A stretch of 31,533 nucleotides of DNA from an uncultured Muribaculaceae bacterium. GTDB lineage: Bacteria > Bacteroidota > Bacteroidia > Bacteroidales > Muribaculaceae. The DNA lies in contig CAJTRC010000027.1 in NCBI GenBank assembly GCA_910578365.1, positions 1-31,533 on the forward strand, given 5' to 3'. Below are positions 1 to 8,401 of this stretch, one piece after another; position 1 is the stretch's first letter; the number at the start of each line of letters is the position of its first letter. The translations under genes were made by a program, and so were the position numbers. The notes under the pieces are model-generated. The model saw only the letters and a list, made by a program, of their open reading frames with translations. It ran no database searches and had not been told where the DNA came from.

Positions 1-28
1 AAACGGGCAGCTTGTCCTCTGGGATTAA
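1..28 (+). CDS. IS982-like transposase, C-terminal fragment (partial)
   Basis: From base 2 the plus strand reads N-G-Q-L-V-L-W-D and then stops (TAA at 26-28). IS982-family transposases such as ISPg4 commonly end in a tail of the type T-Q-L-A-L-F, so this is a plausible last few residues of a transposase running in from the left. The stop lies 88 bases before the terminal repeat. Eight residues are too few for proof; support comes from the terminal repeat and from the matching element at the right edge. Confidence 0.35.
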
Positions 29-116
29 CAACACCAAACTGTACAAATAAATCAGGCGACCTTGAAAGGCCGCCCAATACTCTATGTTGTCTTTTGCTTG
101 GTTGAAAATCATAAAG

Positions 117-136
117 TTCTTATCCCGAACTCGCGT
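117..136 (-). repeat. Terminal inverted repeat, right end of IS982-like element
   Basis: The minus strand reads ACGCGAGTTCGGGATAAGAA, identical to the plus strand at 31193-31212. Such a match across more than 31 kb in inverted orientation is what the two ends of one IS family would give. The element boundary would be at or near base 136, leaving about 25 bases to the stop codon of the M16 protease gene. Confidence 0.65.
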
Positions 137-161
137 TATTTCTTTTTTCTATAATGCTCGA

Positions 162-2975
162 TTATTCGGGGCGCATGGTTATCTCCACATGGTCGGCCGG
201 AATAACGTAGCGGGCGCCGAAGTTGCGTACAGCTTCGGGTGTGAGGCTGTCGACGATAGCCTCGTAGCCGCTGTCCATGTCGGGCCCGTACTGGTCGTAA
301 ACTTTCAGTACGGTATCCCAGTAGCTGTTGTCGCGACGGTTCTCGGCGATGTTCTTGCTGAGGTAGGCCGTTACTTTAGCCAGTTCCTCGGCGGTAGGGC
401 CTTCCTCGCACAGAGCCTTGACAGTGGAGCGTACAGCCTCGTAGCACTCCGCCTCGTGGCCCGGGGCAACCTTTATGTACACCGGCAGAATGAAGCGCGA
501 GGGGGTATCAAGGCCGTTGAATCCGGCAGTGACTGAACAGTGAGTGGTAATGCCGTAGGTAAGGCCGCGGGCCTCGCGTATGTCGGCAAGCAGACGGCTT
601 TTAAGAATCTGCCCGAAAGCCTGTGCGCGGAGTATGTGTTCGAGGTCGTAGGGGCACTCGCCGTTAAAGAACGAGTAGGTTATGGACTGCGGATAGTCGG
701 TCATGGGGTGGGTATAGTCGAATGAACCATGGCCGCTGAAGAAGCCGTAGCCTATGTCGCGGGCACGCTCGCGGCGCCCGGCCGAAGGCAGCGACGCAAT
801 GTATTTTTCCAACAGCGGACGTATGCTGTCGGTATCGAAATCGCCGGTTACGATGAATGTGAAGTCGCCCATATCGCCGAAGCGCTCGCGGTGCAGGTTT
901 ATCACTTTATCATAATCCATGCTGTCGAGATCGGCGGCGCGCAGTTTGGCACCTAATGGATGGCGGCGGTACACAATCGAGTGGATGGTATCGCCCATGG
1001 CGTTGGTGGCGGTCTGTACCGGACGGCTGAGTTTACCGCGTTCCGAGGCTATCAGGGCGCCATAGGCATTGTCGTCGCGGGTAATGGCGGTGGTTTTCAG
1101 ATACAGCAGCTGCAGGGCGGTTTCGAGGTCGGCTTTCGACGAAAGTACGGTAACTTCCTCCGAGGTGTTTCCGATTTTGAGCAGCGATTTTACGTTATGA
1201 CCTGCCAGCAGTTTGCGCAGGTCGGCCGAGCTGTGGCCTCCGAAGCCGCTTATGGCCAGTACGTTGTCGCAAAGCTTGTATGCGGCTTTCAGTGCGGGGT
1301 TGTAGTTCATAGAGAAACCTCCTGGGCTTACGCCGTGTACCATCACTTCGTCGGGTTTGTCGCTGCCGTGGCGCAGATATACTTTTATGCCGTTCGAAAG
1401 GGTGAGCAGTGTGGCGCCGAAGGGTGCCTGGCTCTCGGAAACTATTTTGCCTGCCTGCGGCATGGCCTCCATAAGGCTGCGGCCTGCGAAAGTGTCAACG
1501 AAGGGCTCGATGGCCGCAACGTCCATGGCGGCGGCATCGGCCCTGAGTATATCAGCGGTGAGAGCTTCGGCGTCGTCGGGTGCGGCGTATACCGAGGTCA
1601 CACGGTTACGGCCATCGGTGAAAGCCAGCGAGGCAAAGTAGCGGTTTACGTCGTCGACGGAGGTGGTGCGCTCCACTCCGGCCATCATTTTGAAGTACTG
1701 TTCGGTAGAGGGCAGCACGCCGCCACGGATAAAGTGGCGCACAAAGCGGCGCGCCAGTTCAGTATTGCTTTCGACCGATGCCTTGGCCATACGGCTGTCG
1801 ATTTCGGCGCGCTCGCTCTGTTTGGCGCGCTGCAGTTCGGTGGCTGTGAAACCGTGCACTGCGGCGCGGTACAGTTCGGTATAGAATGTTGTGAGGGCGC
1901 GGCGCGCTTCGGCTGCCGAATTGGCGGTGGCACGCAGCATCAGTGCCTCGCGCGAGCCGGACAGCAGAAATTTGCCGAAGCCTATGCCCAGATTGGCCCA
2001 AGGGCAGTCGGGAGTGGATTCGAGGGCGTCAAAACGCTCTACAAGCATGGCAGCCGCCAATGAGCGCATATAGTCGCGGCGGATTTCGGCAATGGTACCT
2101 TCATCGCCTGCGGGCAGAGGGCAGTCCTTTATATATACCTGCAGCATATCTGCTGACTGTTCGGGGTCAGAGCCGCATACTATTATCGGTTCGCAGTTGT
2201 CGGCTACTTCGATAGTCGTGGCCTGCTGTGCCCCGGCTGCGGGTTTAAGTCCGGCGAAATGGCGCCGTATGCTCTGCTCTATGGCATCGGGGTCGAAATC
2301 GCCCACAATCACCACGGCCTGGTTGAGTGGATGGTACCAGCGGCGGTAATAGTCGCGGAGTGTTTCGGGTTTGAAATTTTCAATGATTTCCTTCTTGCCG
2401 ATGGGCATACGGCTGCCGTAGATGTTCCCCTGGTAAATCTGCGGGGCAAGTGCCGTGAGGATGCGGCCGCCGGGATTTGAGCGCTGGCGCATCTCGCCCA
2501 AAATCACGCCGCGTTCGGCGTCGATGTCGGCAGTCTGCAGCAACAGGCGTCCGCTCCAGTCGCCCAGTATCATCACGCATGAGTCCAGGGCCGACTGCCT
2601 TGCCGAGGGTACCTGGCAGATGTTATACACGGTTTCGTCGGTACTTGTGTAGGCGTTGAGGTTGGCTCCGAACTTCACGCCAAGGCTTTCGAGATAGCTT
2701 ATAAGCGAGTTGCCCGGAAAGTGTTCGGTTCCGTTGAAGCACATGTGCTCCAGAAAGTGTGCCAGGCCTTGCTGACTGTCGTCTTCGTTTACCGAACCCA
2801 CGCGCTGGGCCAGGAAGAAGTCGGCCTGGCCTGCCGGGGTGGTGTTCTGCCTTATATAATATGTGAGGCCGTTGTCGAGGGTGCCTATGCGCACCGAAGG
2901 ATCCGGCGGAATGGGATTGGCCGCCGACATCCACAGAGCCGCGGTCGCGAACAGAGTGCTGAGAATTGATTTCAT
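162..2975 (-). CDS. Secreted M16 family zinc metallopeptidase (PqqL/pitrilysin-like)
   Basis: This is a 937-residue M16 (insulinase/pitrilysin) peptidase. Residues 1-20 form a signal peptide, so it should act in the periplasm. The inverted zinc motif HFLEH is at 73-77 and a third ligand E154 lies 76 residues further on, as is usual for the family, so the N-terminal half should be catalytic. The chain continues through a non-catalytic M16 C-terminal half (about 520-937). The total length fits the single-chain two-half members such as PqqL and FusC. It is the last gene of an operon, 10 bases after the DUF6850 gene and downstream of a TonB-dependent receptor. M16 enzymes degrade peptides or small proteins held in their chamber; cleavage of an imported peptide or protein is an inference from this context. 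No terminator hairpin is visible between its stop and the IS end at 136. Confidence 0.93.
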   Translation of the reverse strand: MKSILSTLFATAALWMSAANPIPPDPSVRIGTLDNGLTYYIRQNTTPAGQADFFLAQRVGSVNEDDSQQGLAHFLEHMCFNGTEHFPGNSLISYLESLGVKFGANLNAYTSTDETVYNICQVPSARQSALDSCVMILGDWSGRLLLQTADIDAERGVILGEMRQRSNPGGRILTALAPQIYQGNIYGSRMPIGKKEIIENFKPETLRDYYRRWYHPLNQAVVIVGDFDPDAIEQSIRRHFAGLKPAAGAQQATTIEVADNCEPIIVCGSDPEQSADMLQVYIKDCPLPAGDEGTIAEIRRDYMRSLAAAMLVERFDALESTPDCPWANLGIGFGKFLLSGSREALMLRATANSAAEARRALTTFYTELYRAAVHGFTATELQRAKQSERAEIDSRMAKASVESNTELARRFVRHFIRGGVLPSTEQYFKMMAGVERTTSVDDVNRYFASLAFTDGRNRVTSVYAAPDDAEALTADILRADAAAMDVAAIEPFVDTFAGRSLMEAMPQAGKIVSESQAPFGATLLTLSNGIKVYLRHGSDKPDEVMVHGVSPGGFSMNYNPALKAAYKLCDNVLAISGFGGHSSADLRKLLAGHNVKSLLKIGNTSEEVTVLSSKADLETALQLLYLKTTAITRDDNAYGALIASERGKLSRPVQTATNAMGDTIHSIVYRRHPLGAKLRAADLDSMDYDKVINLHRERFGDMGDFTFIVTGDFDTDSIRPLLEKYIASLPSAGRRERARDIGYGFFSGHGSFDYTHPMTDYPQSITYSFFNGECPYDLEHILRAQAFGQILKSRLLADIREARGLTYGITTHCSVTAGFNGLDTPSRFILPVYIKVAPGHEAECYEAVRSTVKALCEEGPTAEELAKVTAYLSKNIAENRRDNSYWDTVLKVYDQYGPDMDSGYEAIVDSLTPEAVRNFGARYVIPADHVEITMRPE

Positions 2976-2985
2976 ATATAAATTG

Positions 2986-4371
2986 TTAAAAGATTAATCC
3001 TAATGATATGGTGTAGTTTTTCCGGCCCGAGGGCATGAAATCGGTGCAGCCGTCGACACTCAGGCCCAGGCGTTGCCCGAGCATGTATGCCGCTCCGGCA
3101 CGCATGCTGTACACATGGCTGTAGAGCGGGGTACGTTCATAGGCCGCCCGGGCCATGAACAGCCAGCAGGGCACCATGCGGTCCGACCAGCTTAGCTCGG
3201 CACGCGGAGTGAATGAGCGCCGGCTCTGATAATAACGAGGGCTGCGGTAAGCGGTGGACTCGTAGCTGTAGCCCGGAGTAAGGCGTAGCCAAAGCTGCGA
3301 CCGGCCGCTGCAGATACCGCCAAGTACCGATGCCGATAGGGTGGTGGAGTTGTGTGAATACATCTGCAGCGAGCCAATCTGCGGATATACGCCCGACGAC
3401 GCATCGCCGAATATATTCTCGGTGCCATGACGCCGGGCGGTCTGCAGCCGGGCGTTGGCGCCCCAGAAAAAGCCTTCTCCGGGGTGTAGATAACTTGCCA
3501 TGGCCTCGAAAGTATAGTGGGTGGCCGAAGCCATGGGCAGTTTGTTCAGGTCTGTGATAATGTTGTCGAAACTGAAGCGTGAGGTGGCCGCACGGATGAA
3601 GAAGCCCCGGCCCGAGGCCGGATAGAGGGTCAGGCCGCCACCGTAGCGGTAGCCCCGGTAATGAGTCGAGAGCCCTACACCTGCAAAGCGCGCGTAATGG
3701 CTTTCAGGACCGGTGAGATGGTATATCTTATCTATGCCCATCTCCGATTTGAACTCAATGTCGTTGCTCTGGGTGTAGCGCCGAAAAGTAAGGTCGCCCC
3801 CCAGCCAATAGTTGTCGAAAAGCCTATAGGCAATGGCCGCCGAAGCATCGAGGCAGCCGGCTACATTGCGTGGGCGCGGGTCGACACTGCGGTATTCGAG
3901 GGTAGCCTTATAGGCCAGCGAGGCACCCCATGCCCAGCGGTCGCTGTGGTCGGCATACGAGCCGCTGAAAGTGTATATCTCGCTGTTGAGATCGCCGCCA
4001 ACGGTATCGGCCAGCAGATAAGGGTAGAGCAATTCGGGATCCGTGGTTTCGCACCATGGCATATTACGGCGTTTGCCGTTGCTGTATGCGGCGCCTCCGC
4101 ACAGGGTCGAACTTCGGTAGTGTGTATATGTCGATGCGCTTCCCTGCCAGCTATAATCGCGTTCCCGGCGATTGTATGAGCCGTTTACGGCGGTGTATCC
4201 CAGCGGCAGGCGCCACTGGTCGATGGCTACGTTGTCGAACACGGCGTCGGCCATGAGCCACAGACCGGAATTGCTGTACTCCACTGCCTGCAGCAGCGAG
4301 TCGGCGCGTCCGGCTGCATTGGCCGCCACACCACATAGCAGTGCTGTCGATAAAATCAGCGCTTTCTTCAT
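2986..4371 (-). CDS. DUF6850 family outer-membrane beta-barrel protein
   Basis: This 461-residue protein starts at the ATG at 4371 (MKKALILS, then a hydrophobic stretch ending near A-N-A-A-G), giving a clear signal peptide. A longer in-frame start at 4410 lies inside the upstream gene and lacks signal features. The mature part is rich in alternating aromatic and polar residues (Y, W, R and G in short strands) and ends in a strand finishing with I-F, as expected for an outer-membrane barrel. It resembles the Bacteroidetes DUF6850 family, which commonly accompanies a DUF4876 protein and a TonB-dependent receptor, as here. Start and upstream stop overlap as ATGA (4368-4371), so translation is probably coupled. 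The function of the family is not established; a role with the receptor in uptake is inferred. Confidence 0.8.
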   Translation of the reverse strand: MKKALILSTALLCGVAANAAGRADSLLQAVEYSNSGLWLMADAVFDNVAIDQWRLPLGYTAVNGSYNRRERDYSWQGSASTYTHYRSSTLCGGAAYSNGKRRNMPWCETTDPELLYPYLLADTVGGDLNSEIYTFSGSYADHSDRWAWGASLAYKATLEYRSVDPRPRNVAGCLDASAAIAYRLFDNYWLGGDLTFRRYTQSNDIEFKSEMGIDKIYHLTGPESHYARFAGVGLSTHYRGYRYGGGLTLYPASGRGFFIRAATSRFSFDNIITDLNKLPMASATHYTFEAMASYLHPGEGFFWGANARLQTARRHGTENIFGDASSGVYPQIGSLQMYSHNSTTLSASVLGGICSGRSQLWLRLTPGYSYESTAYRSPRYYQSRRSFTPRAELSWSDRMVPCWLFMARAAYERTPLYSHVYSMRAGAAYMLGQRLGLSVDGCTDFMPSGRKNYTISLGLIF

Positions 4372-5636
4372 GGCACAGGTGTTATACCGTCGTAGGTACG
4401 GGTGGTACACGGAGTTCCCTGCGAGTCAGTGGCGGTGCCCTGCAGCTCGATTTCCGAAGGCACACACATGCGGTTGAAGTCTTCAGTAGAGTTGTTGGTA
4501 TCTTTCAGCACCGCGCGTCCGTCGTCAGTTACATACAGCAGTTTACGGCGCACGCTGTGGAAGTAGCGGGTCTTGTCTGCATCGATTGTGCCGCAGGCGG
4601 TGTAGCCGCAGTCGAGTTGCGGCGAGCATACGTTCCAGCTGTAGAGTGCGTCGACCGAACAGTTCACAACATCGACAATCCACTCGTTAGGCATCCTGTA
4701 GGCGCTTTGGCTCATGGGAAAATCGCCAGCCACCGTCATCAGTATGTAATTGTATGTGTAGAAATAATCTTTGAGATAGCTGTCGCGTTCAATCGGTATG
4801 CGTGCTATACCTATGGCTCTGAAACCGCGGTTGTGCAGCAGCCAGAACGATTTTGTATAGCAGTACCATTTGTCGAGATTTGGCACAGGCCCGTCGATGT
4901 CGAGTGCGCTGGGCTGGGTGCTGACGTCATACCACTCGAAATCGGCCTTGCTGAGGTCGAACGAGTTGGGATTGGCCACACGGTGGTCGATGCCTGTGTC
5001 GCACAGCAACAGCGACTCGCCGGGCTGCACCGGTACGTCGGTGCCGTTTCCCGGCACAGTATAGAGTGCCTGTACGGTCATGGCCTCGTCCATGATGTCG
5101 GGGTCATAGTCGTGTTTCTCCGTGGTCAGGAAGCGCGATTCAAACAGCGTTATGCCGTCGGCATAAATCACATGGTCGGTGTTGTTGTATAGTTTCACGT
5201 AGTCATCGCCGTAATACTGGTTGCCTGACCTCTGCAGGGTGCCGGCGAAGAATACTTCCGATATAATCAGGTCGTCCGTGTCGATATTGTTGTAGAGCTT
5301 TATCGCCACGGTCTGTTCGGTACCGCCGATCTGTACCGAAGCACTGAGGCCGCGCAGGGTCGATGATGTTGCGCCGGGCACATCCACGGTGGCGCTGTAG
5401 CTGATGTCGTACAGGCCGGACAGAAGCAGAATCTCGCTCTGCGGGGTGTATGTGGCCGCAGTCTGGGTGCTGATGTTGAACACTGTGATAAGAGGGTTGC
5501 AGATTTCGGCCCCTTCGGGCAACTGCGGCATATCGAGCTCCACATGCAGTGTGGTGCGCGATGCGCTGCCGTCGGCGAACTTGTCCTCGCAGGCGCACAG
5601 CAGAACAGCTGTTAAAAGCAGAAGCAGGTATTTCAT
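4368..5636 (-). CDS. DUF4876 domain lipoprotein
   Basis: This 422-residue lipoprotein has a short signal sequence and a lipobox (L-L-C-A-C, lipidated Cys near residue 16). A longer reading frame begins at 5978 but its first 114 residues lie antisense to no known domain and inside the receptor gene; the ATG at 5636 overlaps the receptor stop as ATGA and gives the proper signal. The N-terminal 120 residues look like a small beta domain. The middle part (D-L-I-I-S-E-V-F-F, then Y-V-K-L-Y-N-N-T and a P-G-E-S-L-L-L segment) resembles the lamin-tail-like fold of DUF4876 proteins. Being coupled to a TonB receptor, it may be a surface-exposed substrate-binding partner, but no ligand is known. Confidence 0.82.
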   Translation of the reverse strand: MKYLLLLLTAVLLCACEDKFADGSASRTTLHVELDMPQLPEGAEICNPLITVFNISTQTAATYTPQSEILLLSGLYDISYSATVDVPGATSSTLRGLSASVQIGGTEQTVAIKLYNNIDTDDLIISEVFFAGTLQRSGNQYYGDDYVKLYNNTDHVIYADGITLFESRFLTTEKHDYDPDIMDEAMTVQALYTVPGNGTDVPVQPGESLLLCDTGIDHRVANPNSFDLSKADFEWYDVSTQPSALDIDGPVPNLDKWYCYTKSFWLLHNRGFRAIGIARIPIERDSYLKDYFYTYNYILMTVAGDFPMSQSAYRMPNEWIVDVVNCSVDALYSWNVCSPQLDCGYTACGTIDADKTRYFHSVRRKLLYVTDDGRAVLKDTNNSTEDFNRMCVPSEIELQGTATDSQGTPCTTRTYDGITPVP

Positions 5637-8239
5637 AATGTTATATTTGTTTCCATGCCAAAGTAAACATCCGACAGACGGCGTATTGTAAGGCCGTTGC
5701 TCTGATACTCGGGTAGATAATCGATAATGCGGTTGACAAAAGCCGAGATACGCAGCCGGCTGCCTATCTGTTTTGTGGCCTTGAGGTTGAGGTATATTGC
5801 CGGAGGCACCGATTGGGTGCGGAATACTGATTCGTTGAAGTTGCGCACCAGATACTGCAGCATCAGGTCGTTGCGGTCGGCCTCGGTGTAGGGGTGGAGC
5901 AGGCCGTCGGAGGCGGCGATGTACTGCACGGGAACTCCTTCCTCGCGAAGACGGCGTGTTTTCACAAACCACATGCACTGCACTGAGGTGGAGAACAGCA
6001 GGCCCCAGCGCGGTATCTGGGTATCGAACATGAAGCTGGTGTTGAACTGTTGGTTCACACGTCCTTCATCGGTCTGATAAAGGCCAACATAGCTGTCGCT
6101 TACCGCAGCACCGCCCACCACATCGTTTACGGCAGTGAACAGCATCTGCGAGTTCGAATAGCGGCTGCGGAACCAGGCGCCGCTGATAATCAGCGAGGTG
6201 TGCAGCGGTTCCCAACGCACGGTATTAATCTGATATTCGATGCCGCTCTTGTCGATGCGGCTGCCGTTGGTCACGCGGCGGTAGCCGTCGAGGATGCGTA
6301 CATCGGCATAAGGCAGGCTTTCCAGATTCGGGGGAGCGCTCAGCGACCCGGGCACTATGCCCGAGGCATCGTAGCGCCGCATGGCGTAGCTGTCGTACAC
6401 AGCCGAATAGCGGAAACCCGAATGCATGTTCTCGCGGAAAAAAGTAACCGATACACGATTGCCTTTCCAGTCGGCGCCAAGGCGTACTTCCCATTTGCGG
6501 TTACGGGCCGCGCGCAACTCGTAGTTGGTGGGGTCGGCAATATAGGTGCGCAGACTTACTCGGCTGTATTCCGCAGGATTGGAAGTGTCGTAGTAGTTTA
6601 GCTGTATTATGTCGTTGTAATGCAGTTGCGGAAACAGATAGTCGACGGTCGGCATTCTGGTGGTGAGTCCGAAACCTCCGGCGGCAAGCAGGCGCATCGG
6701 GCTGTTGCCGAGTTCGAACGATGGCAGGTTGTAAACGGCGTTTACACGCGGGTCGGCATAAACGAGGTGTGCCAGCCGGTAGCGGCTGTCGAGTCCGGCA
6801 AGGTGCTGTGTGCGTATGCCGGCCTGGAGCTCGAGGGAGTGGCTGCCGCCGAAGTTCAGCTTCACATAATCCTCGGCATAGGCCGAGAATATGTTCAGTG
6901 CCGGAATGGAGCGGAACTCACGCGGTCGGGTTGTCCAGGCGGCGCTCAGTGGCCGCTGGAGGTCGTACACCTGGCCGCGGCCGAAGTTCTTGTCTGTCTG
7001 CCATTCGACTCCGGCTTTGTAGCTGTGTGTGAATATACCGTGGCTGCGTGAGCCATCGCCATGCAGTTTCACAAACAGCGACATCGGGCGGCCGTCGCTT
7101 ACAAAGTCGGCTATGTATTCGCCCAACAGGTAGTGGCCGTCGTGGACTCCTTCGTTCATGCCGCCCGGGGCTATAGAGGCGCGTTGAGGCGCCACCTGCT
7201 TGCGCCGGGTTAGGCGGTCGGTTTGATAGCTTGCCGAGGCGTTGAGGCTTATACTTTTAAGCCATTTTATGCGTGGGGTGATGAAAGTGAGCGCCGAGTT
7301 TATGCTCATGCGGCGATAAGCGCTCTCGAATTCGTTGATACGGTTGTAGTTCAGATCAGGGTCTGGTTTTACATTGTCGAACGAACCGGTGAAGTCTGTG
7401 CCGAGGTTCCATTCGCTGCGTATGGCCGACGAATCACTGCCGAATGTAAGTCGGGCGCGCAGCGAGCCGTTCACTCGCTTGTAGTTCTCGCGGTTGTCGC
7501 GAGGGTCGGATTTTGAGTCAAGATAACCCATGTCGACATTGATTAGCTGTCGTCCGAGGGCCATGCCTTTACCTATCGAAAACAGTTTGCTGTATTCATC
7601 GGCCTTGAAGCGTCCGGTGAAAGGAGTGGCGCGGCGCATGCGTTTTATATTCACCATACCCGATGTCAGGTTGCCGTACTCTGCCGATGGTATACCGCGC
7701 ACTATTTCCACCGATTCTATGTCGTCGGTTGAGAGAGTGCGCATGTCTACTCCGCGGTTTGTGACCGAGCGTTTGCTTTCGGGGTCCGATGCGGAGGCCG
7801 AAGGCACCGACTGCAGGTCGGCATCGCCGCTGATGGGTGCGCCGTCGACTATGAACAGAGTACCCAGCGACGTGATTGCATAGTCGTCAGAAAGGCCCGA
7901 TTTGGCGCCGGTGGCGCTTATTGCGCCGGTTTCACGCAAGGTTATGGTGTTGGCCTTGCCCATGTCGGGAGTCTGGCTGATGTTGCCGGGCAGCAATTCC
8001 AGCAGGTCGCTGAAACTCGTAGGCTGCAGATGCTGCATGGCCGAACGGTCGATACGCGAACTGCTGGTTATGCCCCGGCTCTCGCGGGCGGTTACGGTTA
8101 CTTCGCCCAGCACGATTGCTTCCGATAAATCGGGTATGGAAAGAGTGTCAATCTCCTCGATCTGTGGCTCTGTGGCATATGCCGTGCCGTAGCCCGACAA
8201 TATGGATGAAATTAATATAAGTAAACTTGATTTTCTCAT
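5633..8239 (-). CDS. TonB-dependent outer-membrane receptor
   Basis: This 868-residue protein has a signal peptide (MRKSSLLILI onward to about residue 24), a short extension, a possible TonB-box region (E-V-T-V-T-A), a plug domain (roughly 50-200, with L-L-E-L-L-P-G-N and the V-E-I-V-R-G-I-P-S-A-E-Y-G motif) and a long C-terminal barrel ending in a terminal strand with M-E-T-N-I-T-L. It lacks the long N-terminal carboxypeptidase-like domain typical of SusC receptors, so a metal, cofactor or protein ligand is more likely than a glycan. The start at 8239 is preferred over 8254 because a -7 promoter element (8252-8259) covers the upstream Met. It is first in an operon with DUF4876, DUF6850 and an M16 protease. 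Confidence 0.92.
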   Translation of the reverse strand: MRKSSLLILISSILSGYGTAYATEPQIEEIDTLSIPDLSEAIVLGEVTVTARESRGITSSSRIDRSAMQHLQPTSFSDLLELLPGNISQTPDMGKANTITLRETGAISATGAKSGLSDDYAITSLGTLFIVDGAPISGDADLQSVPSASASDPESKRSVTNRGVDMRTLSTDDIESVEIVRGIPSAEYGNLTSGMVNIKRMRRATPFTGRFKADEYSKLFSIGKGMALGRQLINVDMGYLDSKSDPRDNRENYKRVNGSLRARLTFGSDSSAIRSEWNLGTDFTGSFDNVKPDPDLNYNRINEFESAYRRMSINSALTFITPRIKWLKSISLNASASYQTDRLTRRKQVAPQRASIAPGGMNEGVHDGHYLLGEYIADFVSDGRPMSLFVKLHGDGSRSHGIFTHSYKAGVEWQTDKNFGRGQVYDLQRPLSAAWTTRPREFRSIPALNIFSAYAEDYVKLNFGGSHSLELQAGIRTQHLAGLDSRYRLAHLVYADPRVNAVYNLPSFELGNSPMRLLAAGGFGLTTRMPTVDYLFPQLHYNDIIQLNYYDTSNPAEYSRVSLRTYIADPTNYELRAARNRKWEVRLGADWKGNRVSVTFFRENMHSGFRYSAVYDSYAMRRYDASGIVPGSLSAPPNLESLPYADVRILDGYRRVTNGSRIDKSGIEYQINTVRWEPLHTSLIISGAWFRSRYSNSQMLFTAVNDVVGGAAVSDSYVGLYQTDEGRVNQQFNTSFMFDTQIPRWGLLFSTSVQCMWFVKTRRLREEGVPVQYIAASDGLLHPYTEADRNDLMLQYLVRNFNESVFRTQSVPPAIYLNLKATKQIGSRLRISAFVNRIIDYLPEYQSNGLTIRRLSDVYFGMETNITL

Positions 8240-8251
8240 GATTTTACCCTG

Positions 8252-8282
8252 CAAAGTTACAATTATTGAAAAATGTGTGAAA
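8252..8282 (-). promoter_or_regulatory. Candidate promoter for the TonB receptor operon
   Basis: On the minus strand a -7 element TAACTTTG (8259 to 8252) fits the Bacteroidetes consensus TAnnTTTG. A weak -33 element TTTC lies 20 bases upstream (8282 to 8279). The predicted transcript would begin only a few bases before the ATG at 8239, so the leader would be very short. Confidence 0.5.
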
Positions 8283-8341
8283 TACTCTTAATCGGGTAAT
8301 TTTGTTTCAGACGCAATTGACAAAATCATCAAAAAAGGGTA

Positions 8342-8372
8342 TTTCGTGTTTCTATGGCCGGTTGTAATTTTG
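8342..8372 (+). promoter_or_regulatory. Candidate promoter for the secreted protein gene at 8402
   Basis: TAATTTTG at 8365-8372 matches TAnnTTTG. A TTTC at 8342-8345 stands in for the -33 TTTG at the usual spacing of 20 bases. Transcription would start about 20 bases before the ATG. It diverges from the receptor operon promoter within the same 162-base gap. Confidence 0.5.
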
Positions 8373-8401
8373 CAGTGCGAAAATTTAAATCAAAGTAAAT
8401 T

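Larger units (their letters stand above)
1..136 (+). mobile_element. 3' end of an IS982-like insertion sequence (partial)
   Basis: The first 136 bases appear to be the right end of an insertion sequence read on the plus strand. Bases 117-136 are the exact reverse complement of the 20 bases at 31193-31212, which sit just upstream of a recognisable IS982-family transposase start. The interior sequence here differs from the interior at 31213 onward, so this is the opposite end of the element rather than the same end inverted. A short reading frame ending at base 28 resembles the C-terminal tail of IS982 transposases. The rest of the element lies outside the window. The family call depends mainly on the copy at the right edge. 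Confidence 0.55.

Noticed and set aside
1..112. Minus-strand open frame from an ATG at 112 to the window edge
   Set aside because: It would start inside the IS end and read outward; the plus-strand transposase tail and the terminal repeat explain the region better. The remainder outside the window could change this.
960..2063. 367-residue open frame on the plus strand
   Set aside because: It is antisense to the M16 protease gene, has low-complexity G/A/V/Q composition and no start signals or domain.
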